Shown here: positions 12,143 through 24,039 of the stretch, piece after piece
How the letters are laid out: every line of letters starts with the position of its first letter
Numbering within the stretch: the stretch's first letter is position 1
The notes under the pieces: generated by a model
Database searches by the model: none
Told to the model about the DNA's origin: nothing
The model's input: the letters and a program-made list of their open reading frames with translations, nothing else
Made by a program: the position numbers and the translations under genes
Origin: Arcuatula senhousia
Lineage: Eukaryota > Mollusca > Bivalvia > Mytilida > Mytilidae
Length of the DNA stretch: 64,000 nt
Assembly: GCA_963971305.1 (NCBI GenBank)
Contig: CAXARO010001039.1
Coordinates: 1 to 64,000 of the forward strand
Reading direction: 5' to 3'

Positions 12143-12626
12143 AAATAAAGGTAATAACAAAACTACCGAACTTGAATGATCAATCTCATAGTCCAGAGAA
12201 AATGGCAAAAACGAATCAGTCATACCGGAGAATAGGTGGATCGCAATGGTCCTGACTTGGTACAGGCATTTCAAACGAAATGGTGGGTTAAACCAGGTTT
12301 TATGGCGCCAAATCCCCCTCTTCCATTGCGATCTTAGGATCCGGTAATGACTATAGAACACAACATAGTTGTGAGACACAATAGGGATATTGAGGTGATT
12401 ATCTCAGTACAGTAGACCAGTCAAACACCAATTAAAACAATTAATTATCATATCTTTTAACTCAATTTTGAACTTTTCTACTAGTGGCTGATAACGAAGA
12501 AAGAATTTTTTTAGTGATCGTATGAGACGTATTTTCTTATAGCCCTGCTCCAAAAGTCAGTCACGAAGAAATCGGTGTCTGATCGAAAAATCTGTGAAAT
12601 GTGTGCAAGCTCTGGCAGTGATATTA
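12143..12626 (-). mobile_element. PLE subfamily A 3' end
   Basis: On the minus strand, RT C-terminal sequence (ACTHFSDFS-type block near 12580-12615, then the LLEQGYKK region near 12535-12555) leads into the conserved tail, the hairpin at 12239-12333 and the end AAATAAAGGTAATAAC at 12143. It is 5'-truncated just upstream of the IRYA block. Confidence 0.7.
12239..12333 (-). repeat. PLE-A 3' hairpin
   Basis: Outer stem GATCGCAATGG/CCATTGCGATC is perfect. The loop contains GGTTAAACCAGGTTTTATGG and GCGCCAAA. Confidence 0.6.
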
Positions 12627-12839
12627 ACCTAAAATCGGCTGTGTTCAAACACGGAAAAAGCAAAACTAAAAAGCTACAGAAATAATCATGAAAATTATAT
12701 AAATAATCAATAAGGATTTATTATATCTGGGTCCTGCTACGGTTTATTTTTTTAATTCTAAATGAAGTCTTTGCTTTACATATACTGAAAAATTGGTCTT
12801 AAATTAAACCATTTTCAGGTAAACGTATACATGACAATA

Positions 12840-13429
12840 ACGGTGGCAGAATGTGGCCATGAGAAAAAAAATAATATCATGTTCCCTCGTGATACCATCA
12901 CGTTCCCTTAAGATAGCTATTGCGTTCCCTAAAGATAACATCACGTTCCCTCAGGATAACATTGCGATCCCTCAAAATGATTAGTGCGCTCCCTCAAGAT
13001 ATTTATCTCGTTCCCACACGATAATTATCTCGTTCCCTCAAGATAACATTGCGTTCCCTCAAGATAACACCACGTTCCCTCAAGATAACAAAAACGTTCC
13101 CTCAAGATCATTATCGCGTTCCCTCAAGATAACATATTCTTGAGGGAAAGCGATAATGATCTTGAGGGAACGCGTTACTATCTTGAGGGAACGCGGTAAC
13201 TGTTTTGAGGGAATGTGATTTTATCTTGAGGGAACGCAATAATTATTTTGAGGGAACGCAATAACTATCTTTAGGGAACGCAATAACTATCTTGAGGGAA
13301 CGTAATAACTATTTTGAGGGAACGTGATGTTCTCTTGAGGGAACGCGATAACTATCTTGAGGGAACGCGATATTATCCTGAGGGAACCTGATGTTATCTT
13401 GAGGGAACATGGCCGCATTCTGCTACCGT
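12840..13429. mobile_element. Fold-back element built of 20-bp tandem repeats
   Basis: Ends are 22-bp inverted repeats (left ACGGTGGCAGAATGTGGCCATG without its last two bases counted as core; right matches at 20 of 22). The left arm, about 12890-13132, is a run of about 12 units of GTTCCCTCAAGATAACATC. The right arm, 13136-13408, is about 14 units of the reverse complement, CTTGAGGGAACGCGATAAC. The arms meet near 13133, so a transcript or single strand could fold into one hairpin of about 270 bp per arm. No coding sequence. Arm units differ enough that the hairpin is imperfect. Confidence 0.8.
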
Positions 13430-14265
13430 ACTTAATGCCACATCTCATGATGGAAATTTTTTGTGGTGCAAGACATACATGTATGTCATGCATATAGATG
13501 TTGGTCTGTACTTATTATATACCTTTGCCTTTACACAAGCACTTAAACTTTGGTAAATTTTGTGAAAAAAAACGAAGCGGGAGAGACCGTGATTGTTCTA
13601 AAAACCAAAACTTACACATTTTCATGCATGACGCATTAGATGTGTAACTAGTTCCGTACCCGGACCAAGATTGGTCAAATGTTTAATTTTAGATCGAATA
13701 AAATCTCCAACCCTCCCCCGACGACATAAACTCACTGTATTAATGGATTAATAAGGTAGTATAAAATTGCATTCAAAAACAATTACAATAATATTCACTT
13801 CAACAAATGTACCGCATTTCCACTAATTTTATGTAACAAATATATTCACTTGGCCATAAGTTATGATTTTACACCAAGTGTCTTCTCAAATTTGTATTTT
13901 TTGAAAAACGATAAGTTAAAGTTAATCAAATTACAAGTAAATACTAACTTTAAATCAATTTGAAGACATGTTTGCCCTTGTTTCTTCAATATTGTACATT
14001 GAATGTCATGAGATGCCAATATGAAAATTGTAGACAAAGACCAGGCAAGCTGATGACAAAATAAAAATAACTTTGTTGTCATTTGTATTTGAGTTGGAAA
14101 GCATAACAATTTCAAGTGCAAAGTGAGAGTATGTGAAATTTAAATTATAATATAATTTGTATTTCACACATGTGCACTTTGAATTGTTGTATTATAATTG
14201 CTTATTACTTTCTCTGTAACTATGTCATATAGTTTTGTGAGAATAAACTTCATTCATTCATTCAT
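13430..14265. other. Possible LINE 3' tail, otherwise nothing seen
   Basis: Bases 14236-14265 read GAATAAACTTCATTCATTCA followed by more CATT units, a polyadenylation-like signal running into a 4-bp microsatellite. That is a common 3' end of non-LTR retrotransposons. No ORF2 remnant could be recognised upstream. Confidence 0.35.
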
Positions 14266-14807
14266 GAAAACCTTTTGGAAGAAATGAGGTCAGCATTCGT
14301 TGATTTGAATCCAATGCATTTTTGTAGAAATGAGCAAAAGATTTGCACTTCCTGTTGAATGGAGATAGTTAGTTTAGGACATTGGTGGCAGTTTTAATGC
14401 GTAAGCATTTTGTTACATCTTTATGTCGACCCTTGGGTTATAATTATCGATTATCTACCCTGAATGTACTACGCATGCGCATATGATCTTAAATTGCTTT
14501 GTCCCGTTAAGGTCGTTTATTACTAAAGTCTGAAATACCTCAATGAACCCATCAATTATGTGATCAACCGTTATCGCGCACGTCCAGTCTACTCTTATTA
14601 GAGATTACCACGTGATAGAAATACAAAAAAAACGGGCTGATTTCTAGAGATTTTTTAGATAAATTTGCAATCAGAGGAAAAACTTTCTAAAACATTGAAT
14701 ATGAGTTCTCAGCATGAAAATGATACAAATATCCCTTATTTTTAAAATTAAGTGTATGTTATACGTTTTTGATCGTTATCAATTCCTATGGCACATTAAC
14801 AGTAAAA

Positions 14808-15303
14808 CAAATGTCTATAAGACAAGACAAAACAAGGAAGACATACAGGGAAAATTAAAGATCGCAATGGCCCTGACTCGGTACAGGTATGTAAGAAGAA
14901 ATGGTTGGTTAAACCAGATTTTAAGGCGCACCAACACTCTCTTTTCCTTTGTGATCTTTGGGTTCGGTAGTTACACAGAACCTAACAGGTTTTTGATGAC
15001 AAATTAGGGATGCTAAGGTGACCATCTTAGTACATCAACCCGCCAAAAACACTAATCAAAGCAAGAAGTAACCATTTCGTCTAACATGATTTTGATTTTT
15101 TATATCAGTGGCTGATAACGAAGAAAGAATTTTTTTAGGGATCGTATGAGACGCTTTTTTCTTATAACCTTGGTCTAATAGTCGGTAACGGAGAAAACGG
15201 TGTCGGATAAAATAATCTGAAAAATGTGTACAAGCCCTGGCATATCGAAATATAGACACTGTATACAGGTGACGTTGATATGTTACTTTCCAGGTAAGGA
15301 AAA
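14808..15303 (-). mobile_element. PLE subfamily A fragment
   Basis: Minus-strand RT C-terminal sequence includes FRYARACTHFSDYFIRHRF and RLLDQGYKK, followed by KKILSSLSATD. The hairpin lies at 14860-14957, with a degraded right half (TTTGTGATC). The usual terminal AAATAAAGGTAATAAC is missing here, but that piece occurs alone at 15632-15690. A frame at 15056-15325 covers the RT part. Confidence 0.7.
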
Positions 15304-15386
15304 ATGAGTGATACTTTATGTGCATAGAATGTGATATGTTACTTTCCAGGTAAGGAAAATGAGTGATACTTTATGTGCATAGAATT
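15276..15386. repeat. 56-bp tandem duplication at the PLE fragment edge
   Basis: TGATATGTTACTTTCCAGG starts at 15276 and again at 15332; the two units differ by one A. It overlaps the 5' edge of the PLE-A fragment, so it arose after insertion. Confidence 0.9.
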
Positions 15387-15631
15387 TTCACGTAGTGTCC
15401 TATAAGTTCATGAAGTTATAAACATACAAATATCTATGAATCTATTAAAATCTGTTAGTTTATGATGTATCATTTGAAATTGTATCATCTAATGCAAACA
15501 TTAGACCGCTGGACACGCGGAGACTAAAAATTAAAAAAGCCCGCCAAACTTTGTTTTTATAAACATGCAGGTAGCATTGTTTAAACCACTATTTGAATAT
15601 CGGGACATGTATTGATTTGAATATTTTCGGT

Positions 15632-15690
15632 AAATAAAGGTAATAACAAAATTACCTAACTTGGAGGATCAATCTCAATGTATACTTAAT
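15632..15690 (-). repeat. Solo PLE-A terminus
   Basis: AAATAAAGGTAATAACAAAA and the following GATCAATCTCAA match the extreme 3' end of subfamily A without adjoining RT or hairpin. Confidence 0.55.
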
Positions 15691-16379
15691 AAACCCATCG
15701 GTAAGTTAAGTATCTTATTTTATATGAAGTAACAATTTATACTTATTTTTTTTCAGTCGAAATCAGTGGTCCTTTACTTATGACAAGAGGTGTCCTCATA
15801 TATTGGAGTTTTTATCAAATTTTCAGACTCTTTGGTTTTATGCTTTAATTTGTTTTACCCCATGAACCTCCTAATGTTTTAATAAATAAGTAAAGTCCAT
15901 TAAATGCTAGTATGCAGTTTAAAATTGTTTATCAAATGTTATTTACACCTGCGATGCTATATATTTTTGAAGGTTTACAGATGCCAATCATCGGCAATTC
16001 AAAAATGATACTCTGATAAAAAAAATCCATCTATCACAAAAACATTAATCCAACACAGCTTGAGCTCAAGGACCGAAATATTTTTTCTTGGTTATTTCTA
16101 TGATTTTTCTACATTCTTTATCCTTTTATATTTTTCTTTATGACATATGGGTGGACCCCTTTAGGGGACAACAACCGTTCTGAATTAAATGATCAGGTTA
16201 ATTCTATCAAGAAATTGTGTTACCAAGATTTTTGGTGCTCTTAATTGAATTTTTACCGACAAACATATCATTGCTGCTAACATATTCATCAACAAACGAT
16301 CATTTGCTTGATAGTTTAACGTTTAAGTTGACTCAATTTCTTAACTAAAAGACAAAATTATTAAGACAAAAAAAGTCAT
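15691..16379. other. Intergenic, no gene seen
   Basis: AT-rich and without a supported frame or repeat. Confidence 0.45.
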
Positions 16380-16690
16380 AATCTTTTACAGGGGCCATTT
16401 GAAATTTTCTTCCAAATGAAAAATGTTGTAGAAGTTCGTAAGTTGACATTTGGCAATCAATTAATGAGGTCAAACCCAAAGGGATCATCTGACAACTTTG
16501 ACACCTTCGTTAAGCTCCTTGAGCTGAAAATGTATAACCAAGCAAAAACTTTAACGTATCTGAAATAGTTTTCATTCTATAAGCCATAACACACCATTGA
16601 AGAGCAAACGAACACTTTTGTAGAACTTCAAAAGCTGATCATAAGCGTATGCTTTTCGCTTCTTACAAATTGTTCCTGGCATAAGCCAAA
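16380..16690 (+). repeat. Degenerate unit of the 156-bp molluscan repeat
   Basis: Phrases GGGGCCATTTGAA, GGGATCATCTGACAACTTTG and TAGTTTTCATTCTATAAGCC follow the same order as units of the array at 26.8-27.8 kb. Confidence 0.55.
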
Positions 16691-16859
16691 TACACTTTTT
16701 TTACCTTTGAGAAATTCTAACTTATAATTTACAAGTGTTTCACTAAAGGATTGAAGTTTGTTCTGTCTAAAGTACAGGAAAATATACTTGATTAATATTA
16801 ACACCAATTGTAAAGTTGAATATAAGAGTGTTTGTGGGTGTATTTCTGTTTCATGCCCT

Positions 16860-17105
16860 TTATCAACGCACCTGGGCGTGTAGGGCGGTCAGTTGGTATG
16901 GTGGAGGTAACAGGAGTACCTGGCAAAAAACCACCGACCTTGGACAAATCTTATCACATGTTGTTGGGTGACGTCCCTTATTTGTGAATCACAAACGGGA
17001 CTCGCGCACCAACTGAGAGGTGACCGGCTAGTGATCAATAGCGTATTATTTAAACCGGCGCCTTAGAACACTCGGCCAACAATTAAGGCACCTTTAGTAG
17101 AGTTG
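16860..17105. repeat. GC-richer SINE-like segment
   Basis: The stretch around GTAGGGCGGTCAGTTGG, AGGAGTACCTGGC and AAACCACCGACCTTGG stands out in base composition from the AT-rich surroundings and resembles a dispersed molluscan repeat I have seen but cannot name. There is no open frame through it. Confidence 0.3.
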
Positions 17106-19010
17106 AATATTAATAGGCTTAATAGAGCGCTCTCCAATGGTAAAACTCAAGCACATAAGCTAAATGTTTGTTTCTCGACAATGTATGAAAAACAAGTTAT
17201 ACCCAATTAGAATTTTATTTTACCTAATAAAACACAATGCCCATTGTAACTTAATTGAGCTATATGTTTAATTGCTCTATCGTACCCATTCGTCATTTCT
17301 TTTCTTTAAAGTAATAATAAAGCAGTTTTGGGAAAAAAAATGCAATGTAAAAATAATCACTTAACTGGTGCATAATCATAAAATTAAAGCTTTCGCGCTT
17401 TTATGAAGACGAAAATTTTAATAATGTGCGTGTACCGGCTAGAAGTTTAGCTGATTTTTGAAGAAGTTTGATACCAATGGCCACTTTTTAACTTTCGTGA
17501 ACAACATTCCGATTTTTACCGAACATTTCAAAACAAACAAAAATGTATTTTGAAGTAAGGGCATGTAAAGCTCTGGGTTTAATATAATTTCATATTTCTT
17601 CTTTATTTGACAAGTTAAACCTGTCCCTATTAAGAAATACTGATTAAAAAGTGTTCAACATGTAAATAATAACAAAAAGCACGCACCTGTTTTCCATTCA
17701 TCGTGCTATATATTAACCGGGCGTATTTAACTGAAAACTCGATTAATTCAATGACACAAGATTCTCAATGGGGGATTTCTAAACCACTTTCTCTTGTTAT
17801 TGATATCATTTTAAAGGGGAACGGAGTAAGTAAGGAAAAATCAAAATAGTTACAAAAACCAGAACATACCTTTTCAGACCACGTTTGTTTACATCCATTT
17901 CCTACAGTATTTTTAGATGGGCTTGCGCGGGCACTTCCGAGTGAGTTAAAACTTTGGTCGTATGCATCTAGTTTGCATAATACAACTCGGGAAGCAAATG
18001 ATTGTTAAAGACAATTTTTTGTTAAATTCTGCAAAACTGCACTATTTAATGGACTTTTTGTAGCTGTAATAAAAGTTTCTATTAACAATTTATATTTTTA
18101 AAGCTTAAAAAGATTGTTAAAAATTTTATGATTTTTTGATTTATTATTACTTTAATGGCAGGCATGACTCTCATTCCCGAATCGTCTTGTGTTACCACTT
18201 CCTTCTTTTTATCTTTGTTTTCTCTACAATTTATTTTTCATTGTTTAAGCCAAATACATGTTTTTGGCCTTATAGAAGCCGTGTTTATCTTTTCATGTTC
18301 AACAATTATTGTAACACATTCGTGTTCCTTGACAATGAAACAAAAAACTAATCTTAATAGATTAAATTGTTCCTCTTTTGACAAGATATTTACATGTATA
18401 TATGTTTTAGGGTTTTTTGTGTTTTTTCTTCCGGTTTAACTTTGTTTTAATTTATATCGAAAATGTACCGGAACATTTTACAAATATTCAGAAACGACAT
18501 AGGTCTAAGGTCAATCAACAAATAGCAAATTGCGACTAGTGATAATGTCAAGTGAACCTTTTATCTTTGATTTTAAACGCATTTTATATTTAGTAAACAC
18601 AGGTTTATTAGTAAGTGTCAGGTAAAATATATGCTTGAACTTACAAACAGAAAGGAAACCAACAAAAACATAGCGGTCTAGCTTGGAAAGTTATTGGATA
18701 TTAGCTGTCAATTTGAGATTTATTGAATAAAAATACACTTCATAAAACTAAGATAATTTTTGTAAAAGCTTTTTATAAAAGTTCGCGTTAATTGAATGTT
18801 TTAATGTGCTTCATCTCATTAAATCAGTCTTATAACACGTCTCCCCATTCCCACATTTTTTTTGCCAGGGACAGTTGTTTTATCATGCAGCTTTATCATA
18901 AAACCTGGGTTTCTTATTTTGGTTTAATAATTGGTTCTGCTGGCTGTTACAAAATGTACTTAGTACAGATTTAACAGAAATTATCGTTGTTATTTTTTTT
19001 GGAAGAAGCA
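17106..19010. other. Intergenic, no gene seen
   Basis: Hydrophobic-looking short frames at 18136-18439 are low-complexity T-rich translations and are not supported as genes. Confidence 0.45.
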
Positions 19011-19966
19011 TAGAGTGACTATACGTGGAGTCGTACACTTTTTAAGGTTTTAACTTTTAAATACTCGACTGCAAATGTGAATAGGTTCCAATCTTTTTCC
19101 AAAATAAAGAGGTGGACAAGAACTTCAAACACTCAATACATTTTTTAAAAATATAAGCAAGTTACCATTTTACAGATTATTATTTGAAGGTGACAAAAGC
19201 GTGGAAAATTGCTTAAAATAGTACGTGGAGTCGTACACCTCAAAAGTTTGAAAATTTCCATTAATTTTTCACCAAGTCGTATAGGGGGTGAAAGAAAATT
19301 ATTTCAAAGACATTTTGTCACTGCTTATTTTCCAGAAAGTAGCAGGATGACATCGTGTCTGTTTATTTTTCAGTATGCATTTGTGCAGCATTGTTTACCA
19401 CCTCTAAAAATAAGCACATTTATATTCTAAGCATAAATACTTAAATCACGATTGAAACTTTTGAAAATATTAGCGGAAAATAATTCAAATAACATGGTTT
19501 TGCAATGTTTAAGTGATTTCCGATCTTAGCTTACACAAGAAGGTGTTTTCAGCTATATTTGTTTTCTTTCTTTATGCTGAACAAGGGTGCCGTGATTCCC
19601 CAAAACTATAAATGTAGCTTATTTTCAAGAATTATTTCAAAAATATTTCAAAAGTTGTGTTAGACAGATCGTTTTATTAAGTTTTCAATAGATATATTGT
19701 TTGTATAACAAATAAGAATTCTTAATTGACGTTTTTGACAAGAAAAGTTTACAATTAAGCGGATTTATGAGACTTCGATGTTTAATTTTAATATGATAGT
19801 TTTTCAACTCAAAATCGTGATTTATCCTGTAAAAGAACATATTAATGATAAAGTATCATTTACACATAAAAATATTTGTATTATCATTTCCCGTAAAAGT
19901 TTATTTTGAAATAAACCAAAAGTGTACGACTCCACGTCCTGTACGACTCCACGTACAGTTACTCTA
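19011..19966. mobile_element. 956-bp TIR element with GTACGACTCCACGT motifs
   Basis: Left end 19011-19037 begins TAGAGTGACTATACG; right end 19940-19966 is its reverse complement at 25 of 27 positions. The motif ACGTGGAGTCGTACA recurs inside at 19223 in the same sense and at 19922 in the opposite sense, giving subterminal repeats. The interior has no transposase-like frame, so it is non-autonomous. A flanking TA could be the target duplication. Confidence 0.75.
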
Positions 19967-19974
19967 GGTACTAA

Positions 19975-20130
19975 TGGGGTATCTGAATGTCAAAAAGTCT
20001 GGAAGAGCAAGAGAAAAAACGAAAAAAAACCAGACAACATAAAACACAGACCTACAAAAGCGATCAACAACGCGAACCCAAGTAGAAACGAGAGTGAACT
20101 CAGGTTTTCCGGAAGAGTATGACTTGTAAT
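19975..20130 (-). repeat. PLE subfamily B 3' tail
   Basis: The reverse complement carries CTTCCGGA-A-AACCTGAGTTC, TTCGCGTTGTTGAT and a tail ending near GACATTCAGATACCCC, in the order seen after the PLE-B frames at 42.9-43.1 and 51.5 kb. Confidence 0.5.
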
Positions 20131-20690
20131 GTAAATGGTAGATACCCTTGGTGCTTGATTTGGCTTCCCTGTGGGAACATTTTGGTTTTGGATACTCTTT
20201 ATTTAATGTTTTTGGTTTTTGATCTTTCAATGCATTGATTCAAATGCTGCTGCGGTTAGATTACTCCTTGAAATATCGATATATACCATAACCTTATTAA
20301 CCGTTTTATACTCGTTTTTGATATTGTTTTAAAACTACTGGGTCTATAACCGCTGCTGGTGGACCAGAGGTCCCCGAGGGTTATTACAAGCCTGGCCGTC
20401 AGACTTGTCTGACACGATTTTACCGACAAATTTCTAATATTTTTTGTCATTAAATTTCCGATTGTTAAATTCAAAACACCAGGTTGTTTGCCTTGTAATG
20501 CAAATGGTAGATACCCTCGGTGCTGGATTTGGCTTCCTGTTCGAACCTTTTTGTTTTGAGTACTTTTCATTCAATATTTTTGGTTTTTTATCTTCCAGTG
20601 CTTTGATTCAAATGCTTACTCCTTAAAATAGCGATATACATTATAATCAAATTAACCGTTTTATACTCGTTTTTAAATTACTTGACCCGC
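20130..20690 (+). repeat. Two tandem copies of a dispersed 200-bp repeat
   Basis: Segments 20130-20330 and 20490-20690 share AATGGTAGATACCCT, GATTTGGCTTCC, TTGATTCAAATGCT, ACTCCTTGAAATATCGATAT and TTAACCGTTTTATACTCG. Related pieces lie at 42125-42270 and 54530-54680 (+) and at 48725-48935 and 55000-55170 (-). Between the two copies, CTGCTGGTGGACC and CCCCGAGGG recall the non-ribozyme part of the mussel retrozyme. Confidence 0.65.
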
Positions 20691-20694
20691 GAAT

Positions 20695-21828
20695 GGTCAG
20701 ATGAGCTATTGTCATTACTTGGCGTTCGTCCAAAAACTTTTTTAAACGTTAACTTCTCGGACACCATAAGTCCAATTGCAACCAAACTTGATATGGATGT
20801 TTGTCTGCATTCGTTGTTTAGAACTGATGTGGGCATTTTGATTCGTCGTAAAACATAACCGCCGTGGCTAAAATAGAACATAGGTGTAAAATGCTGTTTT
20901 TTCATATTAGCCAAAAAGGCTTCAGATATCAAAATTCTGTGAAAGTGGTAAAAGTAATCAGCACCTCAAGATTTACCTACCCTGAGATTTTGAAGAAAAT
21001 CCAACAACCCATGTAGGAGCTATTGCCCTTTTTTATGATTTTTTTTGCTAATTTTTAATTTAAACTAAGATATTTGAGAATTTTAAATGCATTTAGATAC
21101 GTAAGCATATCACGATCTACAAAAAATGTAATAAGGTCAACATTGTAGGACCCTTCCTTTTAGGGGTTATTCCGTAAAGAACGTCAAAATTGATTATTTT
21201 CACAGAATTTCGTGATAACATTGAAAACATTAATTCCTCTGATTGGAACCAAAGTTAATATGGTTATTGACTAGCCTTATGTGTGTATAACTGATGTTGG
21301 TTGTAAAGCTAAAAATATAACATTCGGGTTAAATTGCAATTTTTTGCTAAAAGCTCAAAAAGGGTGACAGATTTTTAAATTCTGATTGACAAAAAAGTGA
21401 TCAACACCTCATGATCAACCAGCCCTGAAACTTTGAAGAAGATCCAACAACCCATGAAAGAGTAATTGCCCATTTATTTTGATTTTTTAATGAATTTTGC
21501 ACTAACAAAAATGTTTTAAGCTCAATATTTTAAAATCTATATGAGATATTTAAGAAATGTGTATTGCACATTGTTAAGCACATCATTATCTACAAAATAA
21601 GAAATACGGTCAAGATTGTAAATACTGTTCATTTTAAGGATTTCTCCTCTTAGGATGTTTAAGAAAAGAAAATTATTAAAAGGTTTCAATTGTTAAAATA
21701 TTACTCTGTATAACGTTAAACCATATTGTCAGATGACCCATTCAATGTCATATATATTTTGCTAAATAACCTATAACTCAGGCACATATGTCAGGTGATC
21801 GATTAAGGCTCCTGGGAGCCTCTTGTTG
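20695..21828 (-). mobile_element. Full-length copy of the molluscan GGCTCC repeat
   Basis: The left end, read on the minus strand, is CGCCAAGTAATGACAATAGCTC; the right end is a palindromic AGGCTCCTGGGAGCCT followed by CTTGT. The same two ends bound the element at 26732-28068. Interior phrases such as GATCCAACAACCCATG occur twice (near 20998 and 21441), so this copy also has internal repetition. No coding sequence. Confidence 0.6.
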
Positions 21829-22081
21829 GTATTGTATTACGTATTTACTCAGATTCAGATTCACATTGTGTTGAAAAATGCAATACTCTTCCAAGATCAC
21901 TACTGCCAATTCATTTTATTAAGCTACTGAAAACGTAGTAATTTCGCGATGTACATATCTAGTTTTCGCAATATTCGCAGTCGATGAAAATCTGCGAAAA
22001 CCGTAAAAATTAATGCCTGCAAAATAGACATTTGATATAGAAATACAAATGACAACAAAGTTCCAGACAATAAATTTTGCT

Positions 22082-22125
22082 GCGCCTGACGCGCGTTTCG
22101 TCTATTCAAGACTCATCAGAGGCGC
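22082..22125 (-). ncRNA. Hammerhead ribozyme, intact core
   Basis: On the minus strand: GCGCCT, CTGATGA, GTCT-TGAAT-AGAC, GAAA, CGCGCG, TC, AGGCGC. Every core residue (CUGAUGA and GAAA) is present. Stem II is 4 bp with a 5-base loop. Stem III is the self-complementary CGCGCG, too short to close within one molecule, which points to dimer cleavage. The cleavage triplet is GUC. Stem I is a perfect 6 bp, GCGCCU with AGGCGC. Confidence 0.8.
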
Positions 22126-22438
22126 TCTACCAAAAATATTGAATATGCCAAACACTGCATGAATATGAAGAGCATAGAGCAATAAAACCAAAAATACCAA
22201 ACTGGGAAACCAAATTATTACTAAGATAATCAACCTATGTCTGGTGTAGGAAGAACCTTAGGGTTTAGACACTTTTTGAAATTTAGACGGATAATTTAAA
22301 GCTTTGATGTATTCTCCAACTCAGAAGTGTTGGTGCCGGAGCGGGCTAACCTCGGGGAATTAAAACTCCACCAGCAGTGCTAACCTTCACGTGTGTTCGA
22401 AATACAATGACAACAAAGTTCCAGATTATAAATTTTGC

Positions 22439-22485
22439 TACGCCTGACGCGCGTTTCGTGTCTATTCAAGACGCATCAGAGGCGC
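22439..22485 (-). ncRNA. Hammerhead ribozyme, damaged
   Basis: The core reads CTGATGC in place of CTGATGA, and two extra bases (AC) separate stem II from GAAA. Stem I and the CGCGCG stem III are kept. Cleavage is not expected. Confidence 0.7.
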
Positions 22486-22717
22486 TCTACCAAAAATATT
22501 GAATATGCCAAACACTGCATGAATATGAAGAGCATAGAATAGTATAACCAAAAATACCAAACTGGGGAACCAAATTATTACTAAGATATTCAACCTATGT
22601 CTGGTGTAGGAAGAACCCTAGGGTTTAGACAATTGTGAAATTCAGACGGATAATGAAAGCTTTGATGTATTCTCCAACTCAAAAGTGTTTGTGCCGGAGC
22701 GGGCTAACCTCGGGGAA

Positions 22718-24039
22718 AATTAGCAACTGCGAAAATTGGTACATTTAAACATAAATACATTGATACATTCACAGTAAACTGGACAATATTATCCATCCCT
22801 CGTTTTCCATTAGTGTATAGACTCGTTCACGTTATTGAAATAGTGTGTCACATCGATCCTACTTCATGGTCATTCCATGTCAATTAGATTAGTTCTACCA
22901 TATTCATCTTCCTATAAACGGAAAAATCGCTCTTCATTGCTAAAAGGTCACCATAATCTACATTTTCTGCTTGAGCAACTTACATGCGATTTTGTGTTAA
23001 GAGATTCTTCCAAGTTTCTAGCTTTAAGTTTCATTTGCAGGATGGAAATGCCATTTATTGCCTGCTTAACCGGAAGTCCTGCAAAATCAATGCTAAATTA
23101 CGCAAATGATAGATGACTGTACTGGGAACTGCACGGCTTTTGTAATAAGTCAGGAATACAAAAACCAAGGTACTAAAAAGGAATGTACAAATTGGGGACC
23201 GATATTTGTTTTTCATTTTATCTTTCAAAGGAAAAAGTGAAAAATAAAATTATGATTAAACTAAATGCAAAACCATATTTAATGTTAAATTTCATTGCAA
23301 ACAAGTTAAAATCTTTTTGGCATGTAAGAAGTTGTAGCTTTTGGGTGTAGATTCCTTAAAACAAGAATCAATAAAGGAAAATATAAGCCAAGACTTAGAA
23401 GAGGTATATTTTTCCTTACTTATAAACGTATGAAAAAATGCCTTTCATATAGTGTATTTGTTTCTTTGATGGGTCATTCTGTTGCAGTTTCGATAGAAAA
23501 AACAAATGTAACCCAATTTATACTCATCTGTTGAAATAAGCTGTCTGAATTTCCTTTTCAATCATACAAGTATTTGTGTTTTAATGGTTTAAGATTGTCC
23601 TTGGGACGACGTACCAAACGCTTGTAGATGTGGCGAAATTAAGAATTGAAAAGACTTGATTGGTTCCTTTTAGGACTTGATTAAGTTAAATCGTTCCGCT
23701 GGATTTGTGTGTGGATCATTTCTAATTTGAATTACTAATTGACATCAATGATTCAGTGCTATGTTTTGTCATGGAACTTATATCCCAGCGCTCTGTACTA
23801 CATAAAGAAAAAACATTGCAATAGTACATTGAAAAAACCTTGGTGTACCTTTGTCCAATAAACTTTTGTCTGTACAATGCATCTTCAATAGTGAAATAAA
23901 TTAGACAAAGTGGGGAATCGATATTATTTTATTGATTGGATTGTAATACATGTTTCTTATAATCATTTTTTAAGACGTTAGCACAAATCAAAACATGTTT
24001 GTTTACAAAATTCAGATATATCATTTTACACTTGTCCTT
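22718..24039. other. Intergenic, no gene seen
   Basis: The frame at 22877-23116 has no recognisable domain. A TTTTATT at about 23928 is a possible minus-strand polyadenylation signal (AATAAAA) about 110 bases after the stop of the neighbouring GIY-YIG-like exon. Confidence 0.45.

Larger units (their letters stand above)
22041..22717 (-). mobile_element. Hammerhead retrozyme array, two monomers
   Basis: Two direct units start at 22041 and 22400 (spacing 359). Each reads, on the plus strand, AATACAA-TGACAACAAAGTTCC, ribozyme complement, CTACCAAAAATATTGAA, GAAGAGCATAGA, AGGAAGAACC and TGCCGGAGCGGGCTAACC. The right edge is cut at CGGGGAA. The unit size and the ribozyme in each unit match non-autonomous retrozymes, which amplify through circular RNA copied by another element's reverse transcriptase. 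Confidence 0.75.

Noticed and set aside
12890..13408. CRISPR-like array of 20-bp repeats
   Set aside because: No unique spacers, two opposed orientations and a eukaryotic context; it is a fold-back of a minisatellite.
18136..18439. Hydrophobic frames resembling membrane proteins
   Set aside because: T-rich sequence gives Phe/Leu-rich chance frames; two overlapping frames look equally hydrophobic.
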